A DNA stretch of 64,000 nucleotides from Adhaeribacter swui (GTDB taxonomy: Bacteria > Bacteroidota > Bacteroidia > Cytophagales > Hymenobacteraceae): positions 4,408,585 through 4,472,584 of the forward strand of contig NZ_CP055156.1 in the NCBI RefSeq assembly GCF_014217805.1. Reading direction: 5' to 3'. Below the pieces are notes generated by a model. It was not told where the DNA came from. It worked only from the letters and a program-made list of their open reading frames with translations, and searched no databases. Below are positions 1 to 8,094 of the stretch, one piece after another. The position numbers and the translations under genes are program-made. Each line of letters begins with the position of its first letter. Position 1 is the stretch's first letter.

Positions 1-735
1 TGTAAAAGCCATGGTTTCGTCTACCAGCATGGGGCAATCGCAAATCCGGAATTCGATTGTTTCAAAAAAGGGGTGCACCCGTACGTCCCACCAGATCTTC
101 TTGGCGTTATCGATACAATTGGTTTTAACCAGCAGCTTAATGTAGTTATCGTATTCTTCTATGCTTAGAAAATAATCCGGAATGCCCGTGCGCGGAAACT
201 TATCAAATACTTTGGTACGAAACGATTTATAACCCGTATTGCGGCCTTCCCAAAACGGCGAGTTAGTAGAAAGCGCGTAGATGTGCGGTAAAAAGTACCG
301 AACCTGGTTAGCAATATGAATGGCCATTTCGCGCGATTGAAAACCGACGTGCACGTGTAAACCAAAAATTAAATTTGATCGGGCGGCTTCCTGCAATTCA
401 TCCACAATTTCGGCGTAGCGCGGGTGGTCGGTTATGAGTTGGTGCTGCCAATGCGAAAAAGGGTGGGTACCGGCTGCGCCAATCCGAAAGCCTAATTCGC
501 CGGCCAAAGTAGCTACCGTTCTTCGTAATTTGGTAACCTCGGTGCGGGCTTCGGCGGTGTTCTGGCAGATGCTGGTGCCTACTTCTACCACGGCCTGGTG
601 CATTTCGGCTTTTACCTGGTCTTCGTGCACCCGCTGTGCGGCTTCTACAATTTTTTGTTCGTGCGATATTAACTCCCGCGAAACGGGATCAATTACCATA
701 AACTCTTCTTCTACGCCTAAGGTGAATTTATTCAT
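1..735 (-). CDS. YbdK/GCS2-type carboxylate-amine ligase, 3' end cut by window
   Basis: Reading the minus strand from the ATG at 735 gives 245 uninterrupted residues that run off the window edge; the family is usually about 370 residues, so roughly two thirds is present. Visible family marks are GVEEEF at 7-12 (start of the glutamate-cysteine ligase type 2 fold), HVHVG at 127-131, the STNSPFWEGR stretch at 156-165 and WWDVRVHP near 215-222. Known members couple the carboxylate of glutamate (or a similar acid) to an amine using ATP; E. coli YbdK does this weakly with cysteine. The gene lies 263 bases downstream of an ATP-grasp gene on the same strand, suggesting two consecutive amide ligations. 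The true substrate cannot be read from the sequence. Family assignment is firm; pathway is inference. Confidence 0.9.
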   Translation of the reverse strand, partial: MNKFTLGVEEEFMVIDPVSRELISHEQKIVEAAQRVHEDQVKAEMHQAVVEVGTSICQNTAEARTEVTKLRRTVATLAGELGFRIGAAGTHPFSHWQHQLITDHPRYAEIVDELQEAARSNLIFGLHVHVGFQSREMAIHIANQVRYFLPHIYALSTNSPFWEGRNTGYKSFRTKVFDKFPRTGIPDYFLSIEEYDNYIKLLVKTNCIDNAKKIWWDVRVHPFFETIEFRICDCPMLVDETMAFT

Positions 736-998
736 GAGTTTGGTTATGTATAAGTTTTGGCTCGTATGAAGCTATTAATCCCGATTTATTTGACTGATAG
801 GTAAGGTGCTGCTATTCTGTAAAGTCAACCAACGGTAGTAATAAGTAGTTGATAGATTCTTAGAAATTAAGAAATTTAAAAAATTGCTCTTCTGGTTGCT
901 CTTTATTTCGGTGCATACTGAATTTTGATATGCCGCCCGCGGATTCCGGAATTTAATTATAAGTAAGTTATAAAGGCAGCGAATAAACCCAGGACACC
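736..998. other. Intergenic gap between ATP-grasp and YbdK-like genes
   Basis: No gene, clear hairpin or strong TAnnTTTG promoter is seen. It is AT-rich and long enough to hold a separate promoter for the YbdK-like gene, so co-transcription with the ATP-grasp gene is not assured. Confidence 0.5.
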
Positions 999-2015
999 TT
1001 AGGAACTAACTTGGGGTTTTAGGCTGCTTTGGGCCGGAACCTGCGGCGCAACCGCATTTGGTATTAAATCGGTTTTGGAGGCGCCGGATTTTACAAATTG
1101 TCCCCAGGTTAAGTTATCGAGGCCCGGTTTGTGCGCTTTGGCCCGGTTAATGGCGTAAGAAGCTATGGTTTCTACAATCCACTCAAAATTCTCTTCGCCT
1201 ACACTGTTTAAATCGGCATCGGGAGCAGGGTTGCAAAAGTCAATGGCATACGGAATGCCGTCGCGGATGGCAAATTCTACGGTGTTCAAATCGTAACCCA
1301 AATACTGGTTAAGCTTAATAACGTATTCTTTTACTTGTTTTAAGATTTTTTTGGCCGCCGGCGCTTTGCCGTGTTCGTAACGTAAATGGTGCGGATTGCG
1401 GGGTTCGTACTGCATAATGCGCACGTGTTGGCCGCCCACGCAGTAACACCGGAAATAATCTTCAAAAATTATTTCTTCCTGCAGCATCATTACGAGTTGC
1501 CGCGTTTGATTAAACTTATCAAAAAAATCTTCGGGACTGTGCAGTTTGTACACATCGCGCCAGCCGCCCCCGTCAAACGGTTTCATGTAAGCCGGAAAGC
1601 CCACGTATTTAAAAATGCCGTCCCAATCTAAAGGATATTCCAGGTTCCGGAACGAATTGCCGTTGGTATTATCGGGCATATCGCGCGAAGGCAACAATAC
1701 GGTTTTGGGTACCGGTACGCCAATTTTTACGGCTAAGGCATTATTAAAAAATTTTTCGTCGGCGCTCCACCAAAAGGGGTTATTAATTACTGCCGTGCCC
1801 GACATGGCCGCATTTTTTAGCATGGCGCGGTAAAAAGGCACATCCTGCGAAATCCGGTCCACGATTACGTCGTAGCCCGAGGCTTCTCCCTGAATTACTT
1901 TATCTATCAACACAAAGTCGGCCGTTATATTTCTCACCCCTTTTTTATTAATCCGGTCCACGAAAGCTTGCGGAAAGGTGTTTTCCTGACCAAAAAGAAT
2001 TCCGATTTTTTTCAT
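999..2015 (-). CDS. ATP-grasp ligase (glutathione synthase/RimK-like)
   Basis: This 338-residue protein has the order expected for an ATP-grasp amide ligase: a Rossmann-like N-terminus (KKIGILFG), a glycine-rich ATP loop KPFDGGGWRDV at 145-155, the adenine-contact strand LQEEIIFEDYFR at 178-189, and the metal-binding residues in EFAIRDG (near 247) and AIDFCNPAPDAD at 257-268. Such enzymes activate a carboxylate as acyl phosphate and join it to an amine or thiol. The last 40 residues are Pro/Ser/Gln-rich and probably disordered. It starts 17 bases after the upstream esterase stop, so those two are very likely co-transcribed, and a YbdK-type ligase follows. The pairing formally mirrors GshA-GshB of glutathione synthesis, but the substrate is unknown. 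Confidence 0.88.
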   Translation of the reverse strand: MKKIGILFGQENTFPQAFVDRINKKGVRNITADFVLIDKVIQGEASGYDVIVDRISQDVPFYRAMLKNAAMSGTAVINNPFWWSADEKFFNNALAVKIGVPVPKTVLLPSRDMPDNTNGNSFRNLEYPLDWDGIFKYVGFPAYMKPFDGGGWRDVYKLHSPEDFFDKFNQTRQLVMMLQEEIIFEDYFRCYCVGGQHVRIMQYEPRNPHHLRYEHGKAPAAKKILKQVKEYVIKLNQYLGYDLNTVEFAIRDGIPYAIDFCNPAPDADLNSVGEENFEWIVETIASYAINRAKAHKPGLDNLTWGQFVKSGASKTDLIPNAVAPQVPAQSSLKPQVSS

Positions 2016-2032
2016 AATAGATTTTTAAATTT

Positions 2033-2737
2033 TTACAAAGTGGATAAGTAATGCGGGAACATGTCGCGCCATACCGGCCAATCGTGCACGGCATTGGGCC
2101 GGACATCCAGCCAATGCGGAATATTTTTGCGGGACAGAATGCTGCTCAAATTCAAGTTCGCGTCTTTACAAATGTCGTACTCCGAGGTACCCAGAATTAT
2201 TTTTAATTGCCAAATGGCCGGATCTGCACTGTTCGAAACAAAATCTACCGGATTGTTATAATACACATCATCGTTGTAAAAGCCATCCAGTTGTTCCCGG
2301 ATATCAAAAGCGCCGCTCATACTAAACAGGTGGCTGGCTTTATCGGGGTGTTTAAAAGCAAAATTAGCGGCGTGGTAACCGCCAAAGCTACAGCCGGCCA
2401 CGCATACTTTTTCTTTACCGGTTTCGTGCAAAGCCCAGGGCATCAATTCGTGGTACAACATTTGATCGTAGCGCAGGTGGTTTTGTACCCTTTCGGCCGG
2501 GTGCACTGCTTTGTTATACCAGCTAAGCGCATCCACCGAATCGATGCAATAAATTTTTACCAGTCCTTGCTCTATAAACCAGGCAGCACTATCAATTAAT
2601 TTAAAATCTTTGTTTTCGTAATAACGGCCTTTGGACGTAGGGAACAAGATTACCGGGTAACCCTGGTGCCCAAAAACCAGCATTTCGATTTCGGCGTTAA
2701 GTTGCTGCGAATACCATTTATGATACTGCTCGGTCAT
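2033..2737 (-). CDS. Esterase (COG4947-like alpha/beta hydrolase)
   Basis: A 234-residue protein without signal peptide, hence probably cytosolic. It carries a complete serine hydrolase triad: nucleophile elbow GCSFGG at 115-120 (Ser117), a likely acid Asp188 in GTSEYDIC, and His218 in VHDWPVW. It belongs to the esterase-D-like branch that also contains S-formylglutathione hydrolase. It is the first gene of a leftward set with the ATP-grasp gene 17 bases on, and a second esterase gene diverges from it at 2897. The context suggests hydrolysis of an ester or thioester related to the product of the two ligases; that is inference. A TAnnTTTG promoter lies just upstream. Confidence 0.85.
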   Translation of the reverse strand: MTEQYHKWYSQQLNAEIEMLVFGHQGYPVILFPTSKGRYYENKDFKLIDSAAWFIEQGLVKIYCIDSVDALSWYNKAVHPAERVQNHLRYDQMLYHELMPWALHETGKEKVCVAGCSFGGYHAANFAFKHPDKASHLFSMSGAFDIREQLDGFYNDDVYYNNPVDFVSNSADPAIWQLKIILGTSEYDICKDANLNLSSILSRKNIPHWLDVRPNAVHDWPVWRDMFPHYLSTL

Positions 2738-2762
2738 AGCTTAAATATATACTTTTTATTGA

Positions 2763-2770
2763 CAAAAGTA
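2763..2770 (-). promoter_or_regulatory. Bacteroidota -7 promoter element for the 2737 esterase
   Basis: On the minus strand the sequence reads TACTTTTG, a full match to TAnnTTTG, 25 bases upstream of the esterase start. No clear TTG is seen at -33. Confidence 0.55.
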
Positions 2771-2860
2771 TTTTTCTGATAAAGGAATAGGAAAGATTTA
2801 AGTTATTCGGTAATAAAGGATAAAGTACAATTCCATTATACTTATTAAACTTAATTTGGT

Positions 2861-2868
2861 TAATTTTG
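2861..2868 (+). promoter_or_regulatory. Bacteroidota -7 promoter element for the 2897 esterase
   Basis: TAATTTTG matches TAnnTTTG and precedes the ATG at 2897 by 28 bases. With the opposite element at 2763-2770 it forms a divergent promoter pair. Confidence 0.5.
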
Positions 2869-2896
2869 ACTTTTTAGAAATTGCCTGAATTATACC

Positions 2897-3709
2897 ATGT
2901 TTTTTGATTACGCCGAAGCTGAAGTGCGCATTTGTGTGGAAGAATGGACCATTGCGTCGCAAATTTTAAACCGGGAAGTTTCCGGGGTTATTTACCAACC
3001 CGAATACCTGAGCGCTACCGGGCCTTTGCATTTACTTTTATTAAACGACGGGCAAGATTTAGTTACCATGCAGTACGACCGGATCTTAACCCGGACCTTA
3101 CAGCATAAAAATATACAATCGGTACTTACCGTGGGCATTAAAGCCGGTAACCGCCTGCAGGAATACGGCGTATCGGGCCAACCCGATTTTAAAGAACGCG
3201 GCAGCGAAGCGCATCATTACCGGCAGTTTATTGTTCAGGAATTATTGCCTTTTATTCATTCCCACACGAGCCGGGCAGCATTTAGCAGTTATACGATTGC
3301 GGGCTTTTCGCTAGGTGCTTTATCGGCCCTGGATATTGCCTGGCACGAATCAACTATATTCTCCAGAGTAGGGGCTTTTTCCGGTTCGTTTTGGTGGCGC
3401 AGCAAAGAGTATACGCCCAAGAACCCCGATAAACACCGCATTGCGCACCAGGTAATCCGGCAGACAAACGATAAGCCAAATTTAAAATTTTGGTTTCAGG
3501 CCGGCACCCAAGACGAAAAATCAGACCGCAACCAAAACGGCATTATCGATTCCATTGACGATACCACCAGCCTGATTGCAGAACTATACCGGAAAGGCTA
3601 CGAACGGAACACAGAAGTACGGTACGTAGAGCTGCTGGGCGGGCGCCATGATATTACTACTTGGGGTAAAATTATGCCGGAGTTTTTATGCTGGGCTTTC
3701 CGGAATTAA
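2897..3709 (+). CDS. Esterase D-superfamily hydrolase
   Basis: A 270-residue protein of the putative esterase family (PF00756-like, which includes S-formylglutathione hydrolase and enterochelin esterase). The nucleophile elbow is GFSLG at 136-140 (Ser138), the acid is probably Asp206 in GTQDEKSD, and the histidine is His251 in GGRHDITTW. There is no signal peptide. The stretch DRNQNGIIDSIDD near 210-222 looks like a calcium-binding insertion common in these esterases. It diverges from the COG4947-like esterase and shares the intergenic control region, which ties it to the ligase locus. Substrate unknown. Confidence 0.82.
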   Translation: MFFDYAEAEVRICVEEWTIASQILNREVSGVIYQPEYLSATGPLHLLLLNDGQDLVTMQYDRILTRTLQHKNIQSVLTVGIKAGNRLQEYGVSGQPDFKERGSEAHHYRQFIVQELLPFIHSHTSRAAFSSYTIAGFSLGALSALDIAWHESTIFSRVGAFSGSFWWRSKEYTPKNPDKHRIAHQVIRQTNDKPNLKFWFQAGTQDEKSDRNQNGIIDSIDDTTSLIAELYRKGYERNTEVRYVELLGGRHDITTWGKIMPEFLCWAFRN

Positions 3710-3893
3710 GGCTTGAATTTTAATTACTTAAGCATGTAATAGCTTATTTTAAATTCTGCTTTTAAACATTAATTAGTAGTAAGTTAACTTTAAAAAGAGG
3801 GCACGATTAAATTTTAAATTTTTAAAAATTTTTTGTGCCGCATTCTATTGAACAAACAATTACATACATCCAAAAGTAAAACGTACTCGTTAT

Positions 3894-4304
3894 ATGCCTT
3901 TCGAAGTGAGGTATGCCTCTAATTTTTACCGGATTGAAGTTGATTTAACAGCAAATTTATTACAGGCTACTTGGCTACGGGCATCGGATAAAGCCGAAAT
4001 AGTTTCGGGCGGCACTGCGCTTTACCAGGTTTTACGGGACACAGGTATTGAATACGCCGTTGCCAATGCACAAACTTTAACTACTTTATCCAGCGAAGCC
4101 AAGGAGTGGATGTCCACCAGTTTTTACCAGCTTCTTTCTACCACAAAATTAGCCAAGCTTGCGCGCATTTTACCTGAAAACGTTTTTTCTAAAATTGCTT
4201 TAGAGTCGGTAGTAACCCGCGCCGATGCTTTAGGCGTAACCAAATTCCAGGTTAAAAACTTTACCGATTACCAAAAAGCGTTGGCCTGGCTAAATGAAAA
4301 ATAA
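3894..4304 (+). CDS. Small conserved protein, possible STAS/SpoIIAA-like fold
   Basis: A 136-residue soluble protein without signal peptide or cysteines. Alternating beta and helix segments (RIEVDL, LLQATWLRA, GTALYQVLRDTGIEYAVAN, then long helices and FQVKNFTDYQKALAWL at the end) resemble the STAS/SpoIIAA-like proteins common in Cytophagales, but no catalytic or phosphorylation residue can be pointed out. It stands alone between the esterase gene and an exported sugar-dehydrogenase-like gene. I do not assign a function; the fold suggestion is a guess from pattern. Confidence 0.6.
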   Translation: MPFEVRYASNFYRIEVDLTANLLQATWLRASDKAEIVSGGTALYQVLRDTGIEYAVANAQTLTTLSSEAKEWMSTSFYQLLSTTKLAKLARILPENVFSKIALESVVTRADALGVTKFQVKNFTDYQKALAWLNEK

Positions 4305-4750
4305 TAGCTGCCGAGCTAAATTTTAAAAATTTTCTTTTTTTTAATTTTCTTTTTAAAAAGGCTTAGCCAACGGAAGCAGATAGTTATTTGGGTTGCGGCT
4401 CTTTTTAAATCCTGTTTAACCAGTATTTACCAGATATTGGATCTGTTGGCTGCATGCATCAGTCAAATTCCTTTTTTAAGCGGTTTAATCCGTGAGGTTA
4501 AAAATTAATTTTCGGGCTAAGTGGTAGTCTAATTAATTCTTATCCGGAGCTCCCGTTAATCCTTTTCATTTTAAAACTAACCCGTATTGCAACTGCTGCG
4601 GCAAAAAGCGCCTTGTTCCTAAAATTTAGGTAGTTATTTAATTAACTATCTCTACCTACTTCCGTTAAGAATGATAATTATTTAAAAAAAACGGACTCGC
4701 TGGAATGTGTTTGCTGCTGACTGTGATTGTGCTGGTTATAAAATGAAACT
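4305..4750. other. 446-base intergenic region
   Basis: AT-rich, opening with a copy of the AAATTTTAAAAATTT-type motif (about 4319-4334). I see no open frame above about 15 codons, no convincing terminator hairpin and no perfect TAnnTTTG element; it presumably carries the promoter of the following gene. Confidence 0.5.
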
Positions 4751-5971
4751 ATGAAAAACTGGATTAAACTATTTGTTGTATTTTTTACTTTTACCGGATT
4801 AGTGTGGAGCTGTAGCGACGACGATAGTTTCTGGGATGCCATGATTCCGGAAACCGATAAAGACCCTACTACTACCCAAATAAACGGCTACGTTTTTAAA
4901 CCGGCCTTAGTACCGGCCACCGATGAAAATGTGCAGCAGCTAAAAGTACCCGCGGGTTTTAAGGTTAACAAGTTTGCCGAAAATCTGGGCAAACCCCGTA
5001 TGTTGGTGGTAAGCCCCGCCGGGCACGTGTACGCTTCTGACCGGGATGCTGGCACGGTTACTTTACTGCAAGATACCAATGGCGATGGCGCCAGCGATAG
5101 CAAAAATACGGTAGCCAACATTAAACAAGTACACGGTTTAGCCATTCGGGGCAACCAAATGTACTTGGTGGCGGTGCGGGAATTGTACCGGGCCGATATA
5201 AACCCGGATGGTACGCTGGGCCCACCCCAAATGTTATTGAACGATTTACCCGATGCCGGCCAGCACCCTAACCGTACCATTGCTTTTGGCCCGGATGACA
5301 AATTATACATAACCGTAGGCAGTACCTGTAACTCATGTCCGGAACCCAATAAAGAAAATGCCACCATTTTGCAAGCCAATCCCGATGGTACCAACCGTGT
5401 AATTTACGCCAAAGGGTTGCGCAATACCATTGGCTTTGGCTGGCACCCGCAAACCGGGGTTTTATGGGGCATGGACCACGGCATTGATTGGTTAGGCGAC
5501 AACGACCAAAAAGAAGAACTAAATCAGATTAAACAAGGCGCCGACTACGGCTGGCCCTATATTTACGGCGAGGGCAAGTATAACCCCGGCGACCGGCCCG
5601 AAGGCGATACAACTTACCAGCAATATTTACAAAAAACTACTCTACCTACCTTAACGTACCAGGCCCACGCGGCTCCGTTACAAATGGTATACTATACTGG
5701 CACTAAGTTTCCGGCGGAGTACCAGAACGATGCCTTTATTGCTATGCGCGGCTCCTGGAACCGCAGTTCGCCGGTAGGATACAGCGTAGTGCGGCTGCAC
5801 TTTGAAAATGGCCAGCCCACTCGTTTTGATGATTTTTTAACAGGCTTTTTGGTGAATAAGAATAAAGCGCATTTTGCCCGGCCGGTAGGTTTAGCGGTGC
5901 ACCCCGATGGTTCGTTGCTGTTATCAGACGATACAAATGGCGTTATTTACCGGATTGATTATCAGCCATAA
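4751..5971 (+). CDS. PQQ-dependent sugar dehydrogenase-like lipoprotein
   Basis: A 406-residue protein with a lipoprotein signal peptide ending in LVWSC (Cys21), so it is anchored in a membrane facing the periplasm or surface. The rest is a six-bladed beta-propeller of the glucose/sorbosone dehydrogenase family, with characteristic KGLRNTIGFGWHPQTG, WGMDHGIDWLGD, GADYGWPY and GSWNRSSPVGY segments. Family members oxidise sugars or related alcohols with PQQ; whether this one binds PQQ is not provable here, and many Bacteroidota members lack a known substrate. It is monocistronic, ending at a strong terminator shared with the convergent terC-like gene. Confidence 0.85.
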   Translation: MKNWIKLFVVFFTFTGLVWSCSDDDSFWDAMIPETDKDPTTTQINGYVFKPALVPATDENVQQLKVPAGFKVNKFAENLGKPRMLVVSPAGHVYASDRDAGTVTLLQDTNGDGASDSKNTVANIKQVHGLAIRGNQMYLVAVRELYRADINPDGTLGPPQMLLNDLPDAGQHPNRTIAFGPDDKLYITVGSTCNSCPEPNKENATILQANPDGTNRVIYAKGLRNTIGFGWHPQTGVLWGMDHGIDWLGDNDQKEELNQIKQGADYGWPYIYGEGKYNPGDRPEGDTTYQQYLQKTTLPTLTYQAHAAPLQMVYYTGTKFPAEYQNDAFIAMRGSWNRSSPVGYSVVRLHFENGQPTRFDDFLTGFLVNKNKAHFARPVGLAVHPDGSLLLSDDTNGVIYRIDYQP

Positions 5972-5997
5972 CATCAGTTTTTAAAAATATCTAAAAA

Positions 5998-6035
5998 GAA
6001 AGCTCGCCCATGTTGCATCGGCGAGCTTTCTTTTT
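5998..6035. terminator. Bidirectional rho-independent terminator
   Basis: An 11-bp perfect stem (GAAAGCTCGCC at 5998-6008 with its complement at 6020-6030) has T runs on both strands. It separates the convergent genes ending at 5971 and 6089. Confidence 0.9.
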
Positions 6036-6088
6036 ACTACTCTGTTATTAGAAGGAGTAAGTTTATTATTTTTAGAAATTTTAAATAA

Positions 6089-7057
6089 TTATTCCTGCTG
6101 GGGTTTTTCCGATTCTTTGATAACTATTTCGGGTTCATCGGTTTCTTTTTTCGGTAACAAAATAGATATAATTACCGAGCCTCCTAAAATTACCGCCACT
6201 ACAATTAAGGCGTAAACCATGTCTATTTTATAAATATCCGAGAGCAATAATTTGGCCCCGATAAATACCAGAATTAAAGATAAACCATAATGCAGGTAGT
6301 GGAATAACTTCATAATGCCCGCCAGGGCAAAGTACAAGGCGCGTAAACCCAATAAGGCAAACACATTTGACGTATACACGATAAACGAATCGCGCGAAAC
6401 CGCCAGAATAGCCGGAATAGAATCGGCGGCGAAAACCACATCGGTGGTTTCTACCATTACCAGCACCAAAAACAAAGGCGTTATAAACCAGGTTTTATCG
6501 TATTTAACAAAAAACTTATCGCCCACCAGCATGTTGGTAACCGGAATATAACGGCTGATAAATTTAACTACCGGGTTAGCTTTCGGGTCTATTTCTTCTT
6601 GCTCGGTGGTAGCCATTTTAATTCCGGTAAATATCAGGAAAGCGCCCAGGATATACATAATAAAATGAAACTTAGCCAGTAAGGCTACGCCCACCACAAT
6701 AAAAGTGGCCCGCAAAACCAAGGCCCCCAAAATACCCCAAAACAAAACTTTGTGCTGAAACTGGATGGGAATCTTGAAATAAGAAAAAATCATGATAAAC
6801 ACAAACAAGTTATCGACGCTGAGTGATTTTTCGATGAGGTAGGCGGTTAAAAATTCTAAGGCGGGCGTGGGGCCCATCCAGAAATAAATTAACGCATTAA
6901 ACGATAAACTTAAAGCAACCCAAAAGGCACTCCAGCCCAGCGCTTCTTTAATTTTTACTTCGTGCGACTTCCGGTGGAATACAAATAAGTCCAGGCCCAG
7001 TAGTAATAAAATAAAGGCGTTGAACAGTATCCAAAAATATATATTATTGTGATCCAT
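6089..7057 (-). CDS. TerC/Alx-family membrane protein
   Basis: A 322-residue, highly hydrophobic protein with about nine membrane segments. The two family signatures are present: EKSLSVDNLFVF at 76-87 and ETTDVVFAADSIPA at 203-216; acidic residues within the membrane are thought to bind a metal. Length and layout match Alx/TerC proteins, which in other bacteria export manganese or help load metal on exoenzymes. A short charged tail ends the protein. I looked for a yybP-ykoY-type riboswitch in the upstream 170 bases and saw none. It is transcribed alone, towards the terminator near 6000. Confidence 0.9.
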   Translation of the reverse strand: MDHNNIYFWILFNAFILLLLGLDLFVFHRKSHEVKIKEALGWSAFWVALSLSFNALIYFWMGPTPALEFLTAYLIEKSLSVDNLFVFIMIFSYFKIPIQFQHKVLFWGILGALVLRATFIVVGVALLAKFHFIMYILGAFLIFTGIKMATTEQEEIDPKANPVVKFISRYIPVTNMLVGDKFFVKYDKTWFITPLFLVLVMVETTDVVFAADSIPAILAVSRDSFIVYTSNVFALLGLRALYFALAGIMKLFHYLHYGLSLILVFIGAKLLLSDIYKIDMVYALIVVAVILGGSVIISILLPKKETDEPEIVIKESEKPQQE

Positions 7058-7234
7058 TGATTTTAATACGTAAATTTTAGCTGTTAATACCGGCTTGTGC
7101 CTGGTTTTTAGCAGCTTAACAAAAAATTAATACCAGAGTAACCATTTACATTTAACGGGAATTACTCAATTAAAAATGAAATTTAAGGCTAATCAGGCAC
7201 AAAGCATACATCAGGCGCAAAGAATTATCCGGCA

Positions 7235-7966
7235 TTAGCGGTTAAAGTACCGGAAGTAGCTATTAATCTTCATTTTAAGCACGCCGTAAAAAGCTTCTTT
7301 TATAATGCCTTTGCTGATTTTAGAAATGCCTTTGGTGCGGTCGGTAAAAATGATGGGTACTTCTTTTATTTTAAAGCCAAACTTGTACGTTAAAAACTTC
7401 ATCTCAATCTGGAAGGCGTAGCCAATAAACCGGATTTCGTCAAGGTTGATGGTTTCGAGTACTTTGCGGCGGTAGCATTTAAAACCAGCCGTAGCATCCT
7501 GGATGGGCATGCCAGTTACTAAACGCACGTAAGCGCTGGCAAAATAACTCATCAGTACCCGGTTCATGGGCCAGTTTACCACGTTTACCCCTTGTATATA
7601 CCGGCTGCCAATGGCCAGGTCGTAGCCTTCGCGATGGCAGGCATCGTACAAGCGCGGCAAATCGTTGGGATTGTGCGAAAAATCGGCATCCATTTCAAAA
7701 ATATAGTCGTAGCCGTTGGCCAAAGCGTATTTAAAACCATGAATGTAGGCCGTACCTAAGCCTAATTTACCCAGGCGCTGCTCTAAAAAAAGACGGTCAC
7801 GAAATTCTATTTGCAGGCTTTTAACAATGGTGGCGGTGCCATCCGGCGAGTTATCATCTATAATTAAAACGTGGAAAGGTGGGGTAAGCGAAAGTACACT
7901 GCGGATAATATCTTCAATATTTTCTTTTTCGTTGTAAGTAGGAATAATAACAAGCGAATTTTTCAT
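7235..7966 (-). CDS. Polyprenol monophosphomannose synthase-like GT2
   Basis: A 243-residue GT-A glycosyltransferase of the dolichyl-phosphate mannosyltransferase (DPM1) type: VIIPTYNEKENI at 6-17, LIIDDNSPDGT at 34-44, the DxD-containing EMDADFSH at 91-98 and the DATAGFKCYRR segment. No transmembrane helices follow the catalytic domain, so it is the soluble DPM1-type form. It would move a sugar, usually mannose, from a nucleotide to a polyprenol phosphate at the inner face of the membrane. A strong promoter lies so close to the ATG that the mRNA should be nearly leaderless. It diverges from the gmhB-like gene. Confidence 0.87.
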   Translation of the reverse strand: MKNSLVIIPTYNEKENIEDIIRSVLSLTPPFHVLIIDDNSPDGTATIVKSLQIEFRDRLFLEQRLGKLGLGTAYIHGFKYALANGYDYIFEMDADFSHNPNDLPRLYDACHREGYDLAIGSRYIQGVNVVNWPMNRVLMSYFASAYVRLVTGMPIQDATAGFKCYRRKVLETINLDEIRFIGYAFQIEMKFLTYKFGFKIKEVPIIFTDRTKGISKISKGIIKEAFYGVLKMKINSYFRYFNR

Positions 7967-7973
7967 GACCTGA

Positions 7974-8001
7974 CAAAGATAGTAAAAACCCCAGGAAACA
8001 A
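7974..8001 (-). promoter_or_regulatory. Strong Bacteroidota promoter, near-leaderless
   Basis: On the minus strand TATCTTTG (7981-7974) matches TAnnTTTG and a TTG (8001-7999) sits at the proper -33 spacing of 17 intervening bases. Only seven bases separate the element from the ATG at 7966, so transcription should begin within about five bases of the start codon. Confidence 0.75.
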
Positions 8002-8018
8002 GATTTCTCCGATTTGAA

Positions 8019-8026
8019 TATATTTG
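8019..8026 (+). promoter_or_regulatory. -7 promoter element for the gmhB-like gene
   Basis: TATATTTG matches TAnnTTTG, 69 bases upstream of the ATG at 8095. The leader then contains an AT-palindrome copy (about 8040-8060). No clear -33 TTG. Confidence 0.5.
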
Positions 8027-8094
8027 CCGCCTTAACTTGAAATTTTTAAATTTTTAAAATTCTGTCTGGATCCACCGTAGGAGCTTAAATTAGG

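Noticed and set aside
434-769. Plus-strand open frame of 111 codons
   Set aside because: It lies antisense to the YbdK-like gene, whose protein has clear family motifs; the plus-strand product is low-complexity and matches nothing.
7193-7222. Direct repeat ATCAGGCACAAAGC / ATCAGGCGCAAAGA behind the DPM-like gene
   Set aside because: Only two imperfect 14-base copies with no symmetry or flanking element; likely chance or slippage.
7058-7234. Possible yybP-ykoY manganese riboswitch upstream of the TerC/Alx gene
   Set aside because: I could not find the conserved paired loops of that riboswitch in the 170 upstream bases.
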